The notes under the pieces were generated by a model that did no database searches, was not told the origin of the DNA, and saw only the letters and a list, made by a program, of their open reading frames with translations. From NCBI GenBank assembly GCA_003313425.1, contig NHZP01000077.1, positions 124,001 through 188,000 of the forward strand: a stretch of DNA of 64,000 nt. Reading direction: 5' to 3'. Position numbers and translations under genes: made by a program. Shown here piece after piece: positions 34,601-45,235 of this stretch; position 1 is the first letter of the stretch; every line of letters begins with the position of its first letter. Source of the stretch: Pseudopyrenochaeta lycopersici (Eukaryota > Ascomycota > Dothideomycetes > Pleosporales > Pseudopyrenochaetaceae).

Positions 34601-37500
34601 TAGTATATCTAGATAATATACTAATCTACTTAGAGAATAAGAAAGATTACGATAGCTACGTAGAGGAGGTCTTAGACTAACTTATAGAATAGGGCCTATA
34701 CTATAAGGTAAGTAAGTATACCTTCTCTACTAGATCTGTAGAATTCCTAGGGTTTATAGTAACCCTAGGAGGCGTGGTAATAGACCCTGTAAGAGTATAA
34801 ACTATTAGAGAGTGGCTAGAACCCTAAGGCTATAAGGACATCTAAGTGTTCCTTAGGTTCGCTAACTTCTATTAAAGATTTATCTTTAACTACTCTGCTA
34901 TAGTACGTCTGTTAGTAGACTATATAATAACTGCCTAGAACCTAGTAACAGACCTAAGTACGCCCCTTATAAGTAAGGCTATAAATAAGGCTATAAAGAG
35001 TTATAAGGGACCTATAAGATAGTACTAGCCGTAGGCGTAGCCTAACTACGTAAGGAACGCGTTCCTCACGCTGCGTTAGAAGTTCTTAGAAGCCCCTGTG
35101 CTTCAGCACTTTAACCTAGTAGAACTAGTAATAGTTCTTACTAACGCTTCAGACTTTATAATAGCCGCTATCCTCTTATAACTAGCCTTAACTAGGCAGG
35201 CAATAAAGTATTACTAGAAGCCCGTCGCGTTCTAGAGTAAGAAGTTCTCTAGACTATTCCTAAATTAGCACACCTATAATAAGGAGCTCTGCGCTATTAT
35301 AGAAGTATTTAGAACGTAGAGGCACTACCTCTAACACACCCTAACGACGATCTGGGTACTCTCTAACTATAATAACCTCTAATACTTTATAATAATAAAG
35401 GAGCTCTCTCCTAAGCAGGCCTAATAGGCTAAGGAGCTAGTAGAATTTAACTTTAAAGTAGAGTATAAACTAGGACCTAAGAACCCTGCTAACAGGCCCT
35501 CTTAAAGGCCTAACTTTGCGCAAGGACTCCTAGCGAGAGAACTTTAAGCGTTAAGGGGTATAATACTCCCTACGCTCTAATAAAAGCTTTAATAGTAGAC
35601 ACCTTAAGAGTCTATAGCTCTAACCGCCTTATAGGTAGCACAGGAACTATACCTCCCTAGGGACAGAATCTAGCTAGGTCCGCGTTAACCCCTAAAAGAG
35701 AATCTACCTACCTAGGAATTCCCTAATAAGCAGTTAGTTATTAGTAATACGTCGCCCGTCCCTGCCTATAGCTAAACCACAGGCGATAAAGCTAGTATAA
35801 AGGGAAACCTATAAGCTAGGCTATCGTACTTACTAGCTACTAAAGGGCCTTTACGCAGCCTAGGGTTCTAAGTAATAGTACCTAACTACCTTACAGTAGT
35901 AGCTACGTAGGAAGAGTCTGCCTACGCCCTAGAAGTTTTAGGACGCCTCCTTAAACACGTCCAGCTAGTATAAGCATAGGATTAGGCCTATCCTAGCTTT
36001 ACGGCGCTAGCAGGTTGGAACGCGGGCGAAGTAAGGAAGGAGGCTAGTACTTAGGAAGTTAACCCTAAAGGCCTCCTGCGCAGGAGCGGGAAAGTGTAGA
36101 TCCTTAAAGACGCCTTACTCCGCGCGAATATACTCTAGAGGAACTATAATAACCCTATAGGAGGGTATTATAGAGTAGATAAAACTACTAAAGTTCTCTA
36201 AAGAAAATACTTTTAGCTCTACCTTAGGAAAGATACTTAGAAGTATATTAGCTAGTGCCTACAGTACTAGCTAAATAAGATCTAGAGATATAAGCCCTAG
36301 GGCCTATTATTACTACTACCTCTTCCTAAGATAGTATAGAGGCACTACTCCTTAGACTTTATTACAGACTTACTAAAGTTAGTAGATAACAAGGGGAACG
36401 AGTATAACGCCATACTAGTACTAGTAGATCGCTTTACAAAATATGTCTAGTACCTACCTGTAATAAAGATAATTACGTCCTAGCAGGTAGTAGAGTTACT
36501 ACTAAAATAATGCTTCCTTAAGTAGGGGCTACTAGACACCCTTCTATTAGATTAAGAGTTAGTATTCACAAGCTAGTTCTAGTCAGATATTTGTTACCAC
36601 CTTAAAATTAAACACAGGCTTAGTACTGCTTTCTACCCCTAAACAGATAGGCAAACTGAACGCTAGAACTAGGAACTAGAGACCTACCTCCGCATCTATA
36701 TAAACTACTAGTAAGACAACTAGGTAGAGCTACTACCCTACGCAGAGTACGCCTACAACTTAAAAAACTACTTAGTACATAGCGTAAGCCCTATTAAGGC
36801 GGCGTTTAGGACAGACCTAAAGGGATTTAATAGAATCCCTAACAGCTACTAGCTCTGTAAACCGCCTCTAACCTAGGAGGGTCCTACAGGAGTACTAGAA
36901 CTCAGGCGGTAAGTTAATAACAGACTAAATAAATAGTACTAATAATAGGAGAAGGTAAGGGCACGCCTAGAAAAGGCGCAGTAAAGTAATATAAAGTAGT
37001 ATAATGCGAAACAGTCTAACTAACACTTCTCTGTTAGAGACCTAGTGCTGTTATAGGTAAAGAATATAGTAACCTTAAGACCCTTAAAGAAGTTCGCGGT
37101 AAGACACCTAAGGCTGTTTTATATTAAAGAGCGTATTAGTAAGCTAGTATACAGGCTTACCCTCCCGCTATTAATAGCGCGAATTTACCCTATCTTCTAC
37201 GTATCCTTATTAGAGCCCTAGGTAGAACCCCTAATATAGAGAGGGTTCTAACCAGGCCCTATCTAGGACCTAGTAGACGCCCCTATAGGAGATTAATATA
37301 AAGTAGAAGGAATCCTAAATTACAGGGAAACTCTTATAAGGGGGCGTAAGCTTAAGGTAAAGTAGCTAGGTTAGAGTATTAAAGAGGCGACCTAAGAGCT
37401 AGAGGAGAATCTTAACTACTATAATAAACTCCTATAAGACTACCTAGTATCCCTAGAGCGTAACCCCTAAGCACCTCTCAGAAGATAACTAGAATAATAA
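31690..37500 (+). pseudogene. Gypsy gag-pol relic with chromodomain
   Basis: Gag-like sequence at roughly 31700-33100 is poorly preserved. Reverse transcriptase is clear from about 34300: F-T-K-L-D-I, then D-A-Y-Y-R-L-Q-I-K-E-G, Y-L-D-N-I-L-I-Y with YLDN at 34606-34617, and V-E-F-L-G-F-I-V. Integrase at about 36340-36830 gives L-D-F-I-T-D-L-L-K, A-I-L-V-L-V-D-R-F-T-K-Y and D-R-Q-T-E-R. The C-terminal chromodomain at about 37290-37440 reads V-E-G-I-L-N-Y-R-E-T, then K-V-K-W-L-G and E-E-N-L-N-Y, which would target insertion to methylated histone H3. Many Trp and Gln codons are stops through RIP. Confidence 0.9.
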
Positions 37501-39356
37501 CAGGGCTAGCCCTAAAAGAAGCTTAGAAGAGAATAGGAAGATAATTATAATATTACTATATACCTATAAACTAAACTAATATACCCCGCATAAGGCCTAC
37601 TAGAAACACGCCTTAGACCTATTCAGTCCCCTATCTCTATATTACTACCTCTACGCTAATTAGTATCTGCCTGACGCAGGTAATTAGAATAACGTAACGC
37701 ATAACTACTAGTAGGAGGACTAGTAAAGGGCGAGGGACTACTATAAAAGACCTCGTTAAACGTATTTATAGGAACAGGACTTAAGGGCGACTCTGTAGAA
37801 TAAAGGGCAGCTTAAGAGTAGGCAGACTAAGCGCTAAGAGAAATAGAAGGCTAAAAGGAAGGCGACATAGAGGCATTATAATCCTGCTTAAGACCTAACG
37901 TAGCTGTAATCCTAAGCGCTAAAGCCTAGCTACTAATAGAACTACTAAAGGTAGGAGGTAAACCTAAATAAATAGACTTCTTAACAGGCGAAGGGGTAAA
38001 GAGTAAACTAATATTAGACTTAGCGGGAATATTAGTTCTGTAATAGTACTAGCAACGCTTATAGTTACTATAATGCCTAGTAGACTAAAAGTTACGCTTA
38101 ATACTTTTATCTACAACTATATTTTCTAGGCGCTTTAAACCGGACGTACTAATTCCTAACTGTATATATTAGCTATGTATTACTAAAGGAAGTAGTAAGA
38201 AAGTTACTTTATATCGCTCGACGTTTAACTCTTAAGACACCTAGCAGGCCTTCTTAAACTTAATCTCCCCCCTAAGATAGGAATAAATAAGGTAATTATA
38301 GGCCTGCGATATAGTAGAGAAGGCCTAACGTAACTCTACAGTATAATTGTAAGCACGCGTCTAGGTAAGCGTAATATAATTGTTAATAATAAAGATCTTA
38401 GACGGCGAATCCCTAGGTTAAAGATAGGATAAGGCCGTATTAGTTTTATAATTCGCAACTGTAATTAGCTAGTTAAGTAAATTAATAGTACGCTAAAATA
38501 AAGGTTTAATCTAGGAGACCTGTTAGCTAAACCTAGAAGTAAGGGTAAGTTACTTACCTTAATATAACCCCCCTTCTTCTAGGAGGAACAATAGCTGTAT
38601 ATACTAAAGTTATTCTTACAGATATAATAGCCTTTACCTAAGCGAAACGTGCGAAACATACTCTAAACTGTGCTGTTAGGGTCCCTACAGGACACTGTAG
38701 AGAGAGCGGAGATGCAGGCCTCGCACTAAAACTAAGTAAGTAACAGCTGCAGCTGCATGTTACTAGGTAAACTGTAGATATAACTAGGAAGAGGCGCGTT
38801 ACTTACGCTAGCTAGTATTTAGGAACCTATTAAGTAAGTTAAAGAGTAGTATAATTACCTAGAAGAAGGAAGTAGATATAGGTAGTAGAGAGAAGGGGAG
38901 CAGTACACTTATACACCTCTGCGCCTATAGACCCTCTAAAACCTGGCCTCTTACTAGGGTAGTTATAGGTAGCAGCTTGCTAGCAACTTACCTGTGAAGG
39001 GCAAACCACGTAAAGGGGTAACGAGCAGCTAGTAGGGACAGGCCACAACGACCTACCTACGCAACAGCGTTACATACGCAAACTTTATAAGCTAAACACG
39101 TAAGGCCCCAGCTAACAGCAGTCGCAAGAAAAGAATACGCTAAGGCAGCTAGGAAACAGCGACCGTATAACAGTTATAAAGGCAGCTATCTTACGTAAAA
39201 AGATTTACAGGTAAAGCTATAAAAGCCGCCTATAAGAAATATATTACGTTACCTAGTAAACAACTAGAGACGCGTCGGGACTAGGGCGGCGCGAACAGCG
39301 TGCGCGTAACGTCTATACGGGTTAGGGACAACCCTTAAAAAAAAAGGGAGGGTAAT
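37500..39356. repeat. 1.85-kb segment between chromodomain and 3' LTR
   Basis: Unusually long for a chromovirus 3' region. TA-rich at first and then more GC-rich from about 38690, with AGGGTCCCTACAGGACACTGTAG containing an imperfect palindrome. No recognisable protein, LTR pair or target duplication was found, so it may be an extended untranslated region or an unrecognised insertion. Confidence 0.4.
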
Positions 39357-39561
39357 TATTACGAACACACTAGACCTAGCGGGGGACGACCTAGCGGAGG
39401 GCCCTTAGACCTATACTAGATAGAGCCTAGAAAGGCTTAGGACTACACTAGAGATAGGCTAGTATATAAACGAGAGCTACCTCCTTAGAGCAGAGGTTAA
39501 GGATTAGTCTTAATACTATCCCCTATTACTTAACCTCGACCTCTACCAACAGTCCCTAACA
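39357..39561 (+). repeat. 3' LTR of Gypsy element
   Basis: Repeat of 31410-31614. The first bases are mutated (TATTACG for TGTCACG), and the end CCCTAACA is followed by the target duplication CTTAC. Confidence 0.92.
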
Positions 39562-39566
39562 CTTAC

Positions 39567-40990
39567 TCTGCAATGTCTATACCCGCATACGAGTTAGTTT
39601 GCTTAGGAGTTGCTAGTAGGATCGTTTTTAACTAAAATTCCGCATTAATAAAGTAAGCAATAATACTGTTAAGTAAGAGGCAGTTACTAGAAGTCTAAAG
39701 GTTAAAGGATATATAGATTTTACTTATAGATTCCTGTAACTCCTGTTTAATTTTAGCCTTATAAGTATTATAGCCTTTTATAATCTAGTCTTTAACAGTC
39801 TTTCCGCTAGGTATTACATCCTTTACACGAGGTAATAGATAAGTAAGAAGATTGTAAAATAGCTCGCTATTAACCTACTAAAATAACACATTATTATAGA
39901 CAATCTATCAGATAAGAAGCTTTTAGAAGGTGGCTTTATTAAAGGCTAAAGCCAGCGCATTTAAGATCTCCTGCTCTTAGGACTCGTTAGTATCTAGGTC
40001 CGCTAGCACTAGCACCCCCCTTCTTCTAAAGGGGAAAATTTCCCTATCTCTAGTCTAAGTTTTACTATAAACCTAGCAGATGTGTTTAATTATATTCGTG
40101 CTTCTGCTGTTAACCTTATAATAATAAGCGTAACATACTTATAAAACTTTATTAGAAGTGTAGTAGCAAATACATAGCTACTAGCAGGCACTAGTTAGGG
40201 TATGTTTAGTTAGTACGCTAAATTTCTATATAGGTAAGTTAAGTCTAGCTGTACGCCTTAAAATTAGAATGCTAAAGCTAGGAAGTTAAGACTAGTTAAT
40301 ATAATTATACTTAAATTTTAATTCTTTATCTAGAATAGCGTTACCTGTACGTGAATTTATTAGCTCCCTTAAGTAACTTAAGGCATCTAAAGCAGTATTA
40401 GAAGTAACGTCTAGCGATAACGCTAAGGACGACGTTAGTAATAACAGTATTAAGAGATGCCTAGGATAAGCTTACTACACTTTCTTTATAATACAGAACT
40501 ACCTATATAATAGACAGTTAGAAAGTTAAATATAGAAGAATCTATAGGCCCGCAGCAATATTTATAAATATAGTAATAGCATAATAGAATGTGATAACCC
40601 CTGAACCCCTGTATATATTAAATGTGATATTAAATATAATAGTAGAGCTGTAGAGGCAATAGCTGAGTAATAGTGGAGGTAAAATCGTGTGCGGACGCTG
40701 TTACAGATCGGTTAGATATAGCAGACTTAAGGCTTCTGTGTGAGGCAGTATAATAAGGTACAACATACTCTATTCAGATATGTTGCAGTAGCTAGGATTA
40801 GTATATTATAATTAGGGTGTTGCATGAAGTAGAGGTGGCAGCAATGTAGGATGCAGAAAGATAGATCCTAATTAGGACAGAGCGCGTTTGCGCGCCATCC
40901 TAAGTAGGCAATTTACCGTGGTACAAAAGGGCTAGGCAATAGCGTGGTGTTACTTAAGTATCACAGGACAGTCCCGTGACAGACGCCTTG
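39567..40990 (-). pseudogene. hAT transposase relic, N-terminal part (outer element)
   Basis: Minus strand. I-S-K-I-Y-I-S-F-N-L, a TAG where Trp is expected, then T-S-S-N-C-L-L-L-N-S-I-I-A-Y-F matches the hAT core (consensus S-x-D-x-W-T-S, with Asp changed to Asn by RIP), and K-T-V-K-D lies upstream. The BED zinc finger expected further upstream is not readable. The piece is cut at 39562 by the Gypsy element and continues at 31404. The last 100 bases before 41089 carry inverted sub-terminal repeats (GATGGATGT, CATCCATTTC). Confidence 0.78.
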
Positions 40991-41089
40991 AAATAGATGG
41001 ATGTAGATATTCATTCCGCATCTAGATAACCGAGATTTGGATGGCTTTTCCAAGCACATCCATTTCAGATCCATCCATTCCTCACACTG

Positions 41090-42689
41090 TTCCTAAACAC
41101 CTGTTACAGCGCCGCCGCGGCTAGTACTGCTATTCCTGCCGGCACCACGACAGGCTACTGCAGTTCTACCTCTACAACTATTTCTAACTCTTGCTTAGGT
41201 TAGTAACTCCTTAGACCCTTCTTCGTTATTTCTATGCCGCGCCTGTCTTAGCTAAGCTCTAGCTTTAACATATTATTAGTCTATAATTATAACAATATAG
41301 TTAGCTATTATAGCATTAGTACTAATACTATTCGCGTTTATTAGTGTCTAGTTTAGTTAGATATCTAGGTAGTAACGTCTTACCTTTACTAAGAAGAGCT
41401 TTAGTCAGCTCAAAGACCTCGCCTTTAATAAATAGGGGAAGCTCTTAGTTACCCTACAAATCGTAAACGTAGACATTAAGATAGTTGCGCTCTAATATTA
41501 CAAGGCTAGATGTATTAAATTTTTCTAGTCTGTTAAGAATACTAATATTAGTCTTTAACCCCTAGGCGTCTTTACTACAGTATGCTAGGAAGTACTAGAT
41601 GACGAACTTATAGACACGCTGCTCTTTATGTAAGAGCGTAGTTAGGTTGACAAAATTAACTAAGTAGATAGGCGGGTGGGCCTTATTATTATTACGTCCA
41701 TTACAGGGCCACGAAAAGCCTCCTTTAACTAGCGCTATTGCATAACTAACTTAGCGGCCGCCCTACGCCTGCTTCTAGACGAGGCCGCGAAGGTCTATAC
41801 CTTAATTAAACTAATCTATCTTAGTTTAAGGATAGCTAATCTAACCTTTTTAATATAGCTTTTCTGCAAGCTGCAGAACCTTTTAACTATCTATTCTAAG
41901 GAATCTGCTGCCGCACTTCTAAAGCTCTAGAGTAGTTAACAGTAAGAGTTTCTACTTGCTTGTTAGCTTAGTTTTAACCTTTTAGACTTAAGCATTCTGC
42001 GAAGTAAGATACTACTTATAGAGAATAATAACTGCTATTCTATTAAAGAAGTATTTACAAGCCTAACTAAAGTTCATACTTATTCTAGCTTTTTAATATA
42101 TTAGGTTAATGCCCTAGAATAGTTCTAGGATAAAATTCCGAACGCGTAAGTAACGCTCGACGATAAAACCAAGCGTAGGAAACTAACAGCTCCCGTAGCT
42201 AATTAATTAAGAGGCTTCTAACAGGTTGCCTCGCTGGAGCACAGGACGAAGACTTAGAGTAAGGTGCTGGGTAAAGCTTGCGCCCACACGAAGATCGAGC
42301 TTAATACGAGAAGCTACTGCGTTGGCTTGCGCTTCGTTGAGATTAGCGGGATGCTATGCGGCGTAAATGATATGCGCTCTTTTAATGTTGGAGAAATGTG
42401 CCCTTACTGTGCCGCCAGCGCGACCCAGAGTCTGGTTGCTTTGCGCTGCCACCGACCGAATCTTGGTGCCTATGTGCTCACCTTCGCGGTCGCAGTCGGT
42501 CCAGATATAGAGCACGTCAGCCCGGCGAGCGTGTCGCTTGATGTTGTCCGCGATAGACTTTCCGTTGCTACCAACGAAAACCTCGATACGAGCGTCAAAA
42601 AGCGCAGATGGGTCGCACGTGAGCGTCCCGAATGACTTCACAAGAAATGTGATGGTGCAAAATCGACAGTCTGAGAAGAATAGATACAA
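41090..42689 (-). pseudogene. TOP3: DNA topoisomerase III, 5' part (split, RIP-mutated)
   Basis: Minus strand. The TOPRIM domain is well preserved at 42354-42689: D-N-I-K-R-H-A-R, then L-Y-I-W-T-D-C-D-R-E-G-E-H-I-G with the metal-binding D-x-D and Glu, then A-H-F-S-N-I-K-R-A-H. It continues through a stop into N-L-N-E-A-Q-A-N-A-V-A-S-R-I, L-I-S-Y-G-S-C, F-P-T-L-G-F-I-V-E-R-Y, P-L-T-T-type L-E-L, A-E-K-L-Y, I-S-Y-P (active-site Tyr codon at 41832-41834), K-A-H-P-P-I and E-R-N-Y-L-N-V-Y. From about 42340 down to 41090 many Gln, Trp and Arg codons are stops. The very N-terminus is not found. It joins the exon at 21629 after removal of the hAT element. Confidence 0.92.
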
Positions 42690-43920
42690 AGAGCACGTTC
42701 AGGCAAATGTTTTGGTCTTTGCGAAAGAACCCGAAATGGCCGCAGGGCAAAGCCTAAAATCCATCAGATTCTATATATAGATACCTACTACGCTGTTGAG
42801 GAGCCCGAAATAGCTCTTCTAAAAGTTACAAATCTGGCTGTCGCCACCAGAGCATCTAATTATAGGAACCATTAATATAGTCTAGCTGTGCCGATTTTAC
42901 AATGCGGTGCTCCCGTCAACTTAGATTTGGCGTCTAAGAGTTGTCCTCTTCGTCTGCTGTTTATTAGGGTCTTCTGTTAAAACTTAGTGAGACTAAGTAA
43001 TGACGCTAATTAGTTATATAGACAAGGTTACATGACCACTGCCTTTATTGCCTATCTTAACATCTTCACCCAAAGTTTGCAGCTGCTTTCTAGTATGAGA
43101 AATACCGAGAAGCTTAACTTACGGAATTATTTTCTAGGTGACGGCCCACGACTATTTGCTGCGATCTATAATTTGTGGTGGGTAGAATATTAAGAAAAGC
43201 TCGAATTAACAAGTCGCGAGACATGGTTGATAAAGGTAGCACATCTACGACAGTCAGCTGCTGCCACCTCCTCGTGCATACCTCAGATATGCTGATGTGC
43301 GCCTTAATCGTCTCTCCGAGTTTTGTTCCACATAAACTACGCCGTACTTTATTGCTATAATTTACATAGCCTGATGCTGTAATATAAGCTGTGAAGGACG
43401 ATTAAGCAAACAAGATATAATTCTAGCCTTCCTCGCTAGATGGCTGCGATTTCGAAATCGTTACGGCTTTAAAGCTGCAGTCTTGAATAGCTTATTGCAA
43501 CGTGTCTGATTTCGCTTCGCATGATCCAGCAGATCTATCTCTAACGTCTGAAAAGTGGATTTCTATAAAGTTCTTATTAAAGTGGACCTAATATTTATTT
43601 TGCTTGGTCTGGCGCGTGGTGTCTGCTCTTGCCGCGCTGACTCTATGCAGTGCTCGCTATTAGGGGGTACAGTAACATAACCCGTTCGCATTGCATAGCT
43701 TCTTATGACGAATTCGAGAAGGCTTTCAACTTGTCAGAAAATGCTAGCAGTACAGATTCATGCGTTGCTGGTAAGTTATGGGTTAATCCTTTCAGCAGGA
43801 GCATGCCCTAAATCCACGACGGCAACCTGTTCGCGTTATATTGAGGCTTGGCTTCTAGGAAAGCGTTTCTTTAGGGGTTTCGCTTATAGCGTGATCTGGA
43901 ATCTGGCTATATAAGCTAAG
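42690..43920. other. No recognisable gene
   Basis: Mixed composition. The N-terminal 100 or so codons expected for topoisomerase III should lie on the minus strand near 42700-43200, but I could not find its E-K-P-S-I-A-K motif. The small plus-strand open frames (43175-43360, 43705-43914) have no recognised domain. Confidence 0.35.
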
Positions 43921-43921
43921 A

Positions 43922-44613
43922 AAACCCTTGCTTTTCTTCCTACTCTTTCTCTCATTGACATTGATAAGCCACCCGTATTATCAACAATACAGCAACTCCA
44001 CGGTAAGCGCAACCACAGGAAATCAAGAGTCAGTGCTCTCAGCAGGGATCAAGAATGCTATGACTTCTGCAAATGGTGGGAGACCACCGGTAGCGAAGGT
44101 AACTACGATTTTGGCGATACATCTTTGCCACATCTTGATATCAAGAATGCAGATGTCTTTGAGCCCGTCGACCCATTTATTAGGAGATATCCTAGCCTTT
44201 CCCGAACCATAGCGATCACGCTCCTCAAGATCCGCCTCCTTATGGACCTTCAAACCCTCGAGCGCGCCAAGCAGCAAGCTGGCCCTTACGTTCCCCAAGA
44301 GATCCTTGACGCCATACGCAAACATGCTGTTAGCTCGGCAATCGCCAGCAACTGAGGGATCTTGGATTGTGATCAGACGCCGCATATCAATGTCTTAGAA
44401 GAACAGGTAATACAGCTTTTCAAGACTGTCAACGAGTCCAACAAGCACTTTTGGCCAGCCATTTTGGAGCCCGGCGAGAACCTTACTACAAGACCTCAGT
44501 ATTACAGCCAAGGGGGTCGCCAGGAGATGCAACTGAAGCTGCAATACTGGTACAATGCTTGGGTCGAAACACCGGGAGCAATTGGTGTTATTAAAGAGCT
44601 TTCGAAGAAGTAG
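43922..44613 (+). pseudogene. Conserved-looking protein of unknown function, one internal stop
   Basis: One frame stays open from about 43922 to 44613 except for a TGA at 44353-44355. It has the properties of real protein: L-S-L-I-D-I-D-K-P-P-V-L, then C-Y-D-F-C-K-W-W-E-T-T-G, H-L-D-I-K-N-A-D-V-F-E-P-V-D-P-F-I-R-R-Y, a helical region with L-E-R-A-K-Q-Q-A, and after the stop V-N-E-S-N-K-H-F-W-P-A-I. Its end, L-K-Y-W-like L-Q-Y-W-Y-N-A-W-V-E-T-P-G-A-I, reaches a TAG. There is no ATG near the beginning, so the 5' end is missing or lies in an upstream exon. I do not recognise the family. Confidence 0.5.
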
Positions 44614-44624
44614 ATAGCCTTCGG

Positions 44625-44982
44625 CATCCGCCAGTACATGAGCCACTTCTCTTGGCTTACAATATTTTCCTTTCTGAACTGATCATTAATTGATGCAAAG
44701 ATCATGTCCTTCTCTGGAAGTGGTACGTCCCGCCAACGTAATTCGGGTTGATCTGCGAGCATTTTCCGAGCGAGGTCATTTGTGATGTACTAGAAATGGT
44801 TACTTAGCTATCTCATATGCGGGAAGGCACCGTACAAGATATCGCCGCCATGGAGGATCATCTGTCAAACCAGCTTTCGCTCGGACCTCCGCTGTCGTCG
44901 CCTGCTCACACAGTCTGCCGTCCGACATGGTCTTGTGCCAGGCACTTGGCCTGCTCAACCTACATTCCAGGTGGGGGATCAC
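44625..44982 (-). pseudogene. Small protein fragment of unknown function
   Basis: Minus strand: A-K-A-G-L-T-D-D-P-P-W-R-R-Y-L and P-A-Y-E-I-A-K from about 44920 to 44805. After a frame change (short intron or indel) it continues Y-I-T-N-D-L-A-R-K-M-L, E-L-R-W-R-D-V-P-L-P-E-K-D-M-I-F and W-R-M-P-K-A-I to about 44625. It reads as genuine coding sequence in tail-to-tail orientation to the frame ending at 44613. Family not recognised. Confidence 0.4.
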
Positions 44983-45154
44983 TCAGGGTGCGCTCAGACC
45001 ACCTAGTCATGACGTGGCGTTGCTGACCCACTCTGCCAGTCCGTGTAACCCCTGCCTGTTCCCAAGTTTTTTGCCTGTGCGCATGCAGCCACCATCACCC
45101 CCCATGAGCTCCAGGAAGATGTGCTGGGTCTAGCTTGACACATTTGTTGTTATA

Positions 45155-45235
45155 CAGTCCCCCCCCATGAATTGACTGCTACAGTCCCCCCCCATGAATT
45201 GACTGCTACAGTCCCCCCCCATGAATTGACTGCTA
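45155..45235 (+). repeat. Triplicated 27-bp Tc1 terminus
   Basis: Three perfect tandem copies (45155, 45182, 45209) of a 27-base unit starting CAGTCCCCCCCCATGAATTG and ending GCTA, the outermost part of the Tc1 terminal inverted repeat. Each unit is TA-bordered, as expected for aborted or nested insertion at the element's own end. Confidence 0.93.

Larger units (their letters stand above)
31410..39561 (+). mobile_element. Ty3/Gypsy chromovirus-type LTR retrotransposon
   Basis: 205-bp LTRs (31410-31614 and 39357-39561) flanked by CTTAC at 31405-31409 and 39562-39566. The canonical TGTCACGAAC start is kept in the 5' LTR but mutated to TATTACGAAC in the 3' one, and ACA at the end has become ATA in the 5' one, all RIP-type changes. 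A purine-rich tract (AAAAAAAAAGGGAGGG) lies before the 3' LTR. Domain order is Gag, reverse transcriptase, integrase, chromodomain. Confidence 0.95.
21630..41089 (-). mobile_element. hAT transposon (outer element of nested cassette)
   Basis: Terminal inverted repeats begin CAGTGTGAGGAATGGATGGA at 21630 and end with its complement at 41089. A perfect 8-bp target duplication, TTCCTAAA (21622-21629 and 41090-41097), is diagnostic of hAT. Of the 19,460 bases about 3.1 kb are the element itself. The rest are a Copia (22788-30996) and a Gypsy (31410-39561) insertion, each with its own target duplication. The hAT transposase reads on the minus strand in three pieces. Confidence 0.95.

Noticed and set aside
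42264..42635. 123-codon plus-strand open frame
   Set aside because: It is the antisense shadow of the conserved TOPRIM domain of topoisomerase III on the minus strand.
45155..45235. CRISPR-like regular repeat
   Set aside because: The three 27-base units are directly adjacent without spacers and equal the Tc1 terminus; the context is eukaryotic.
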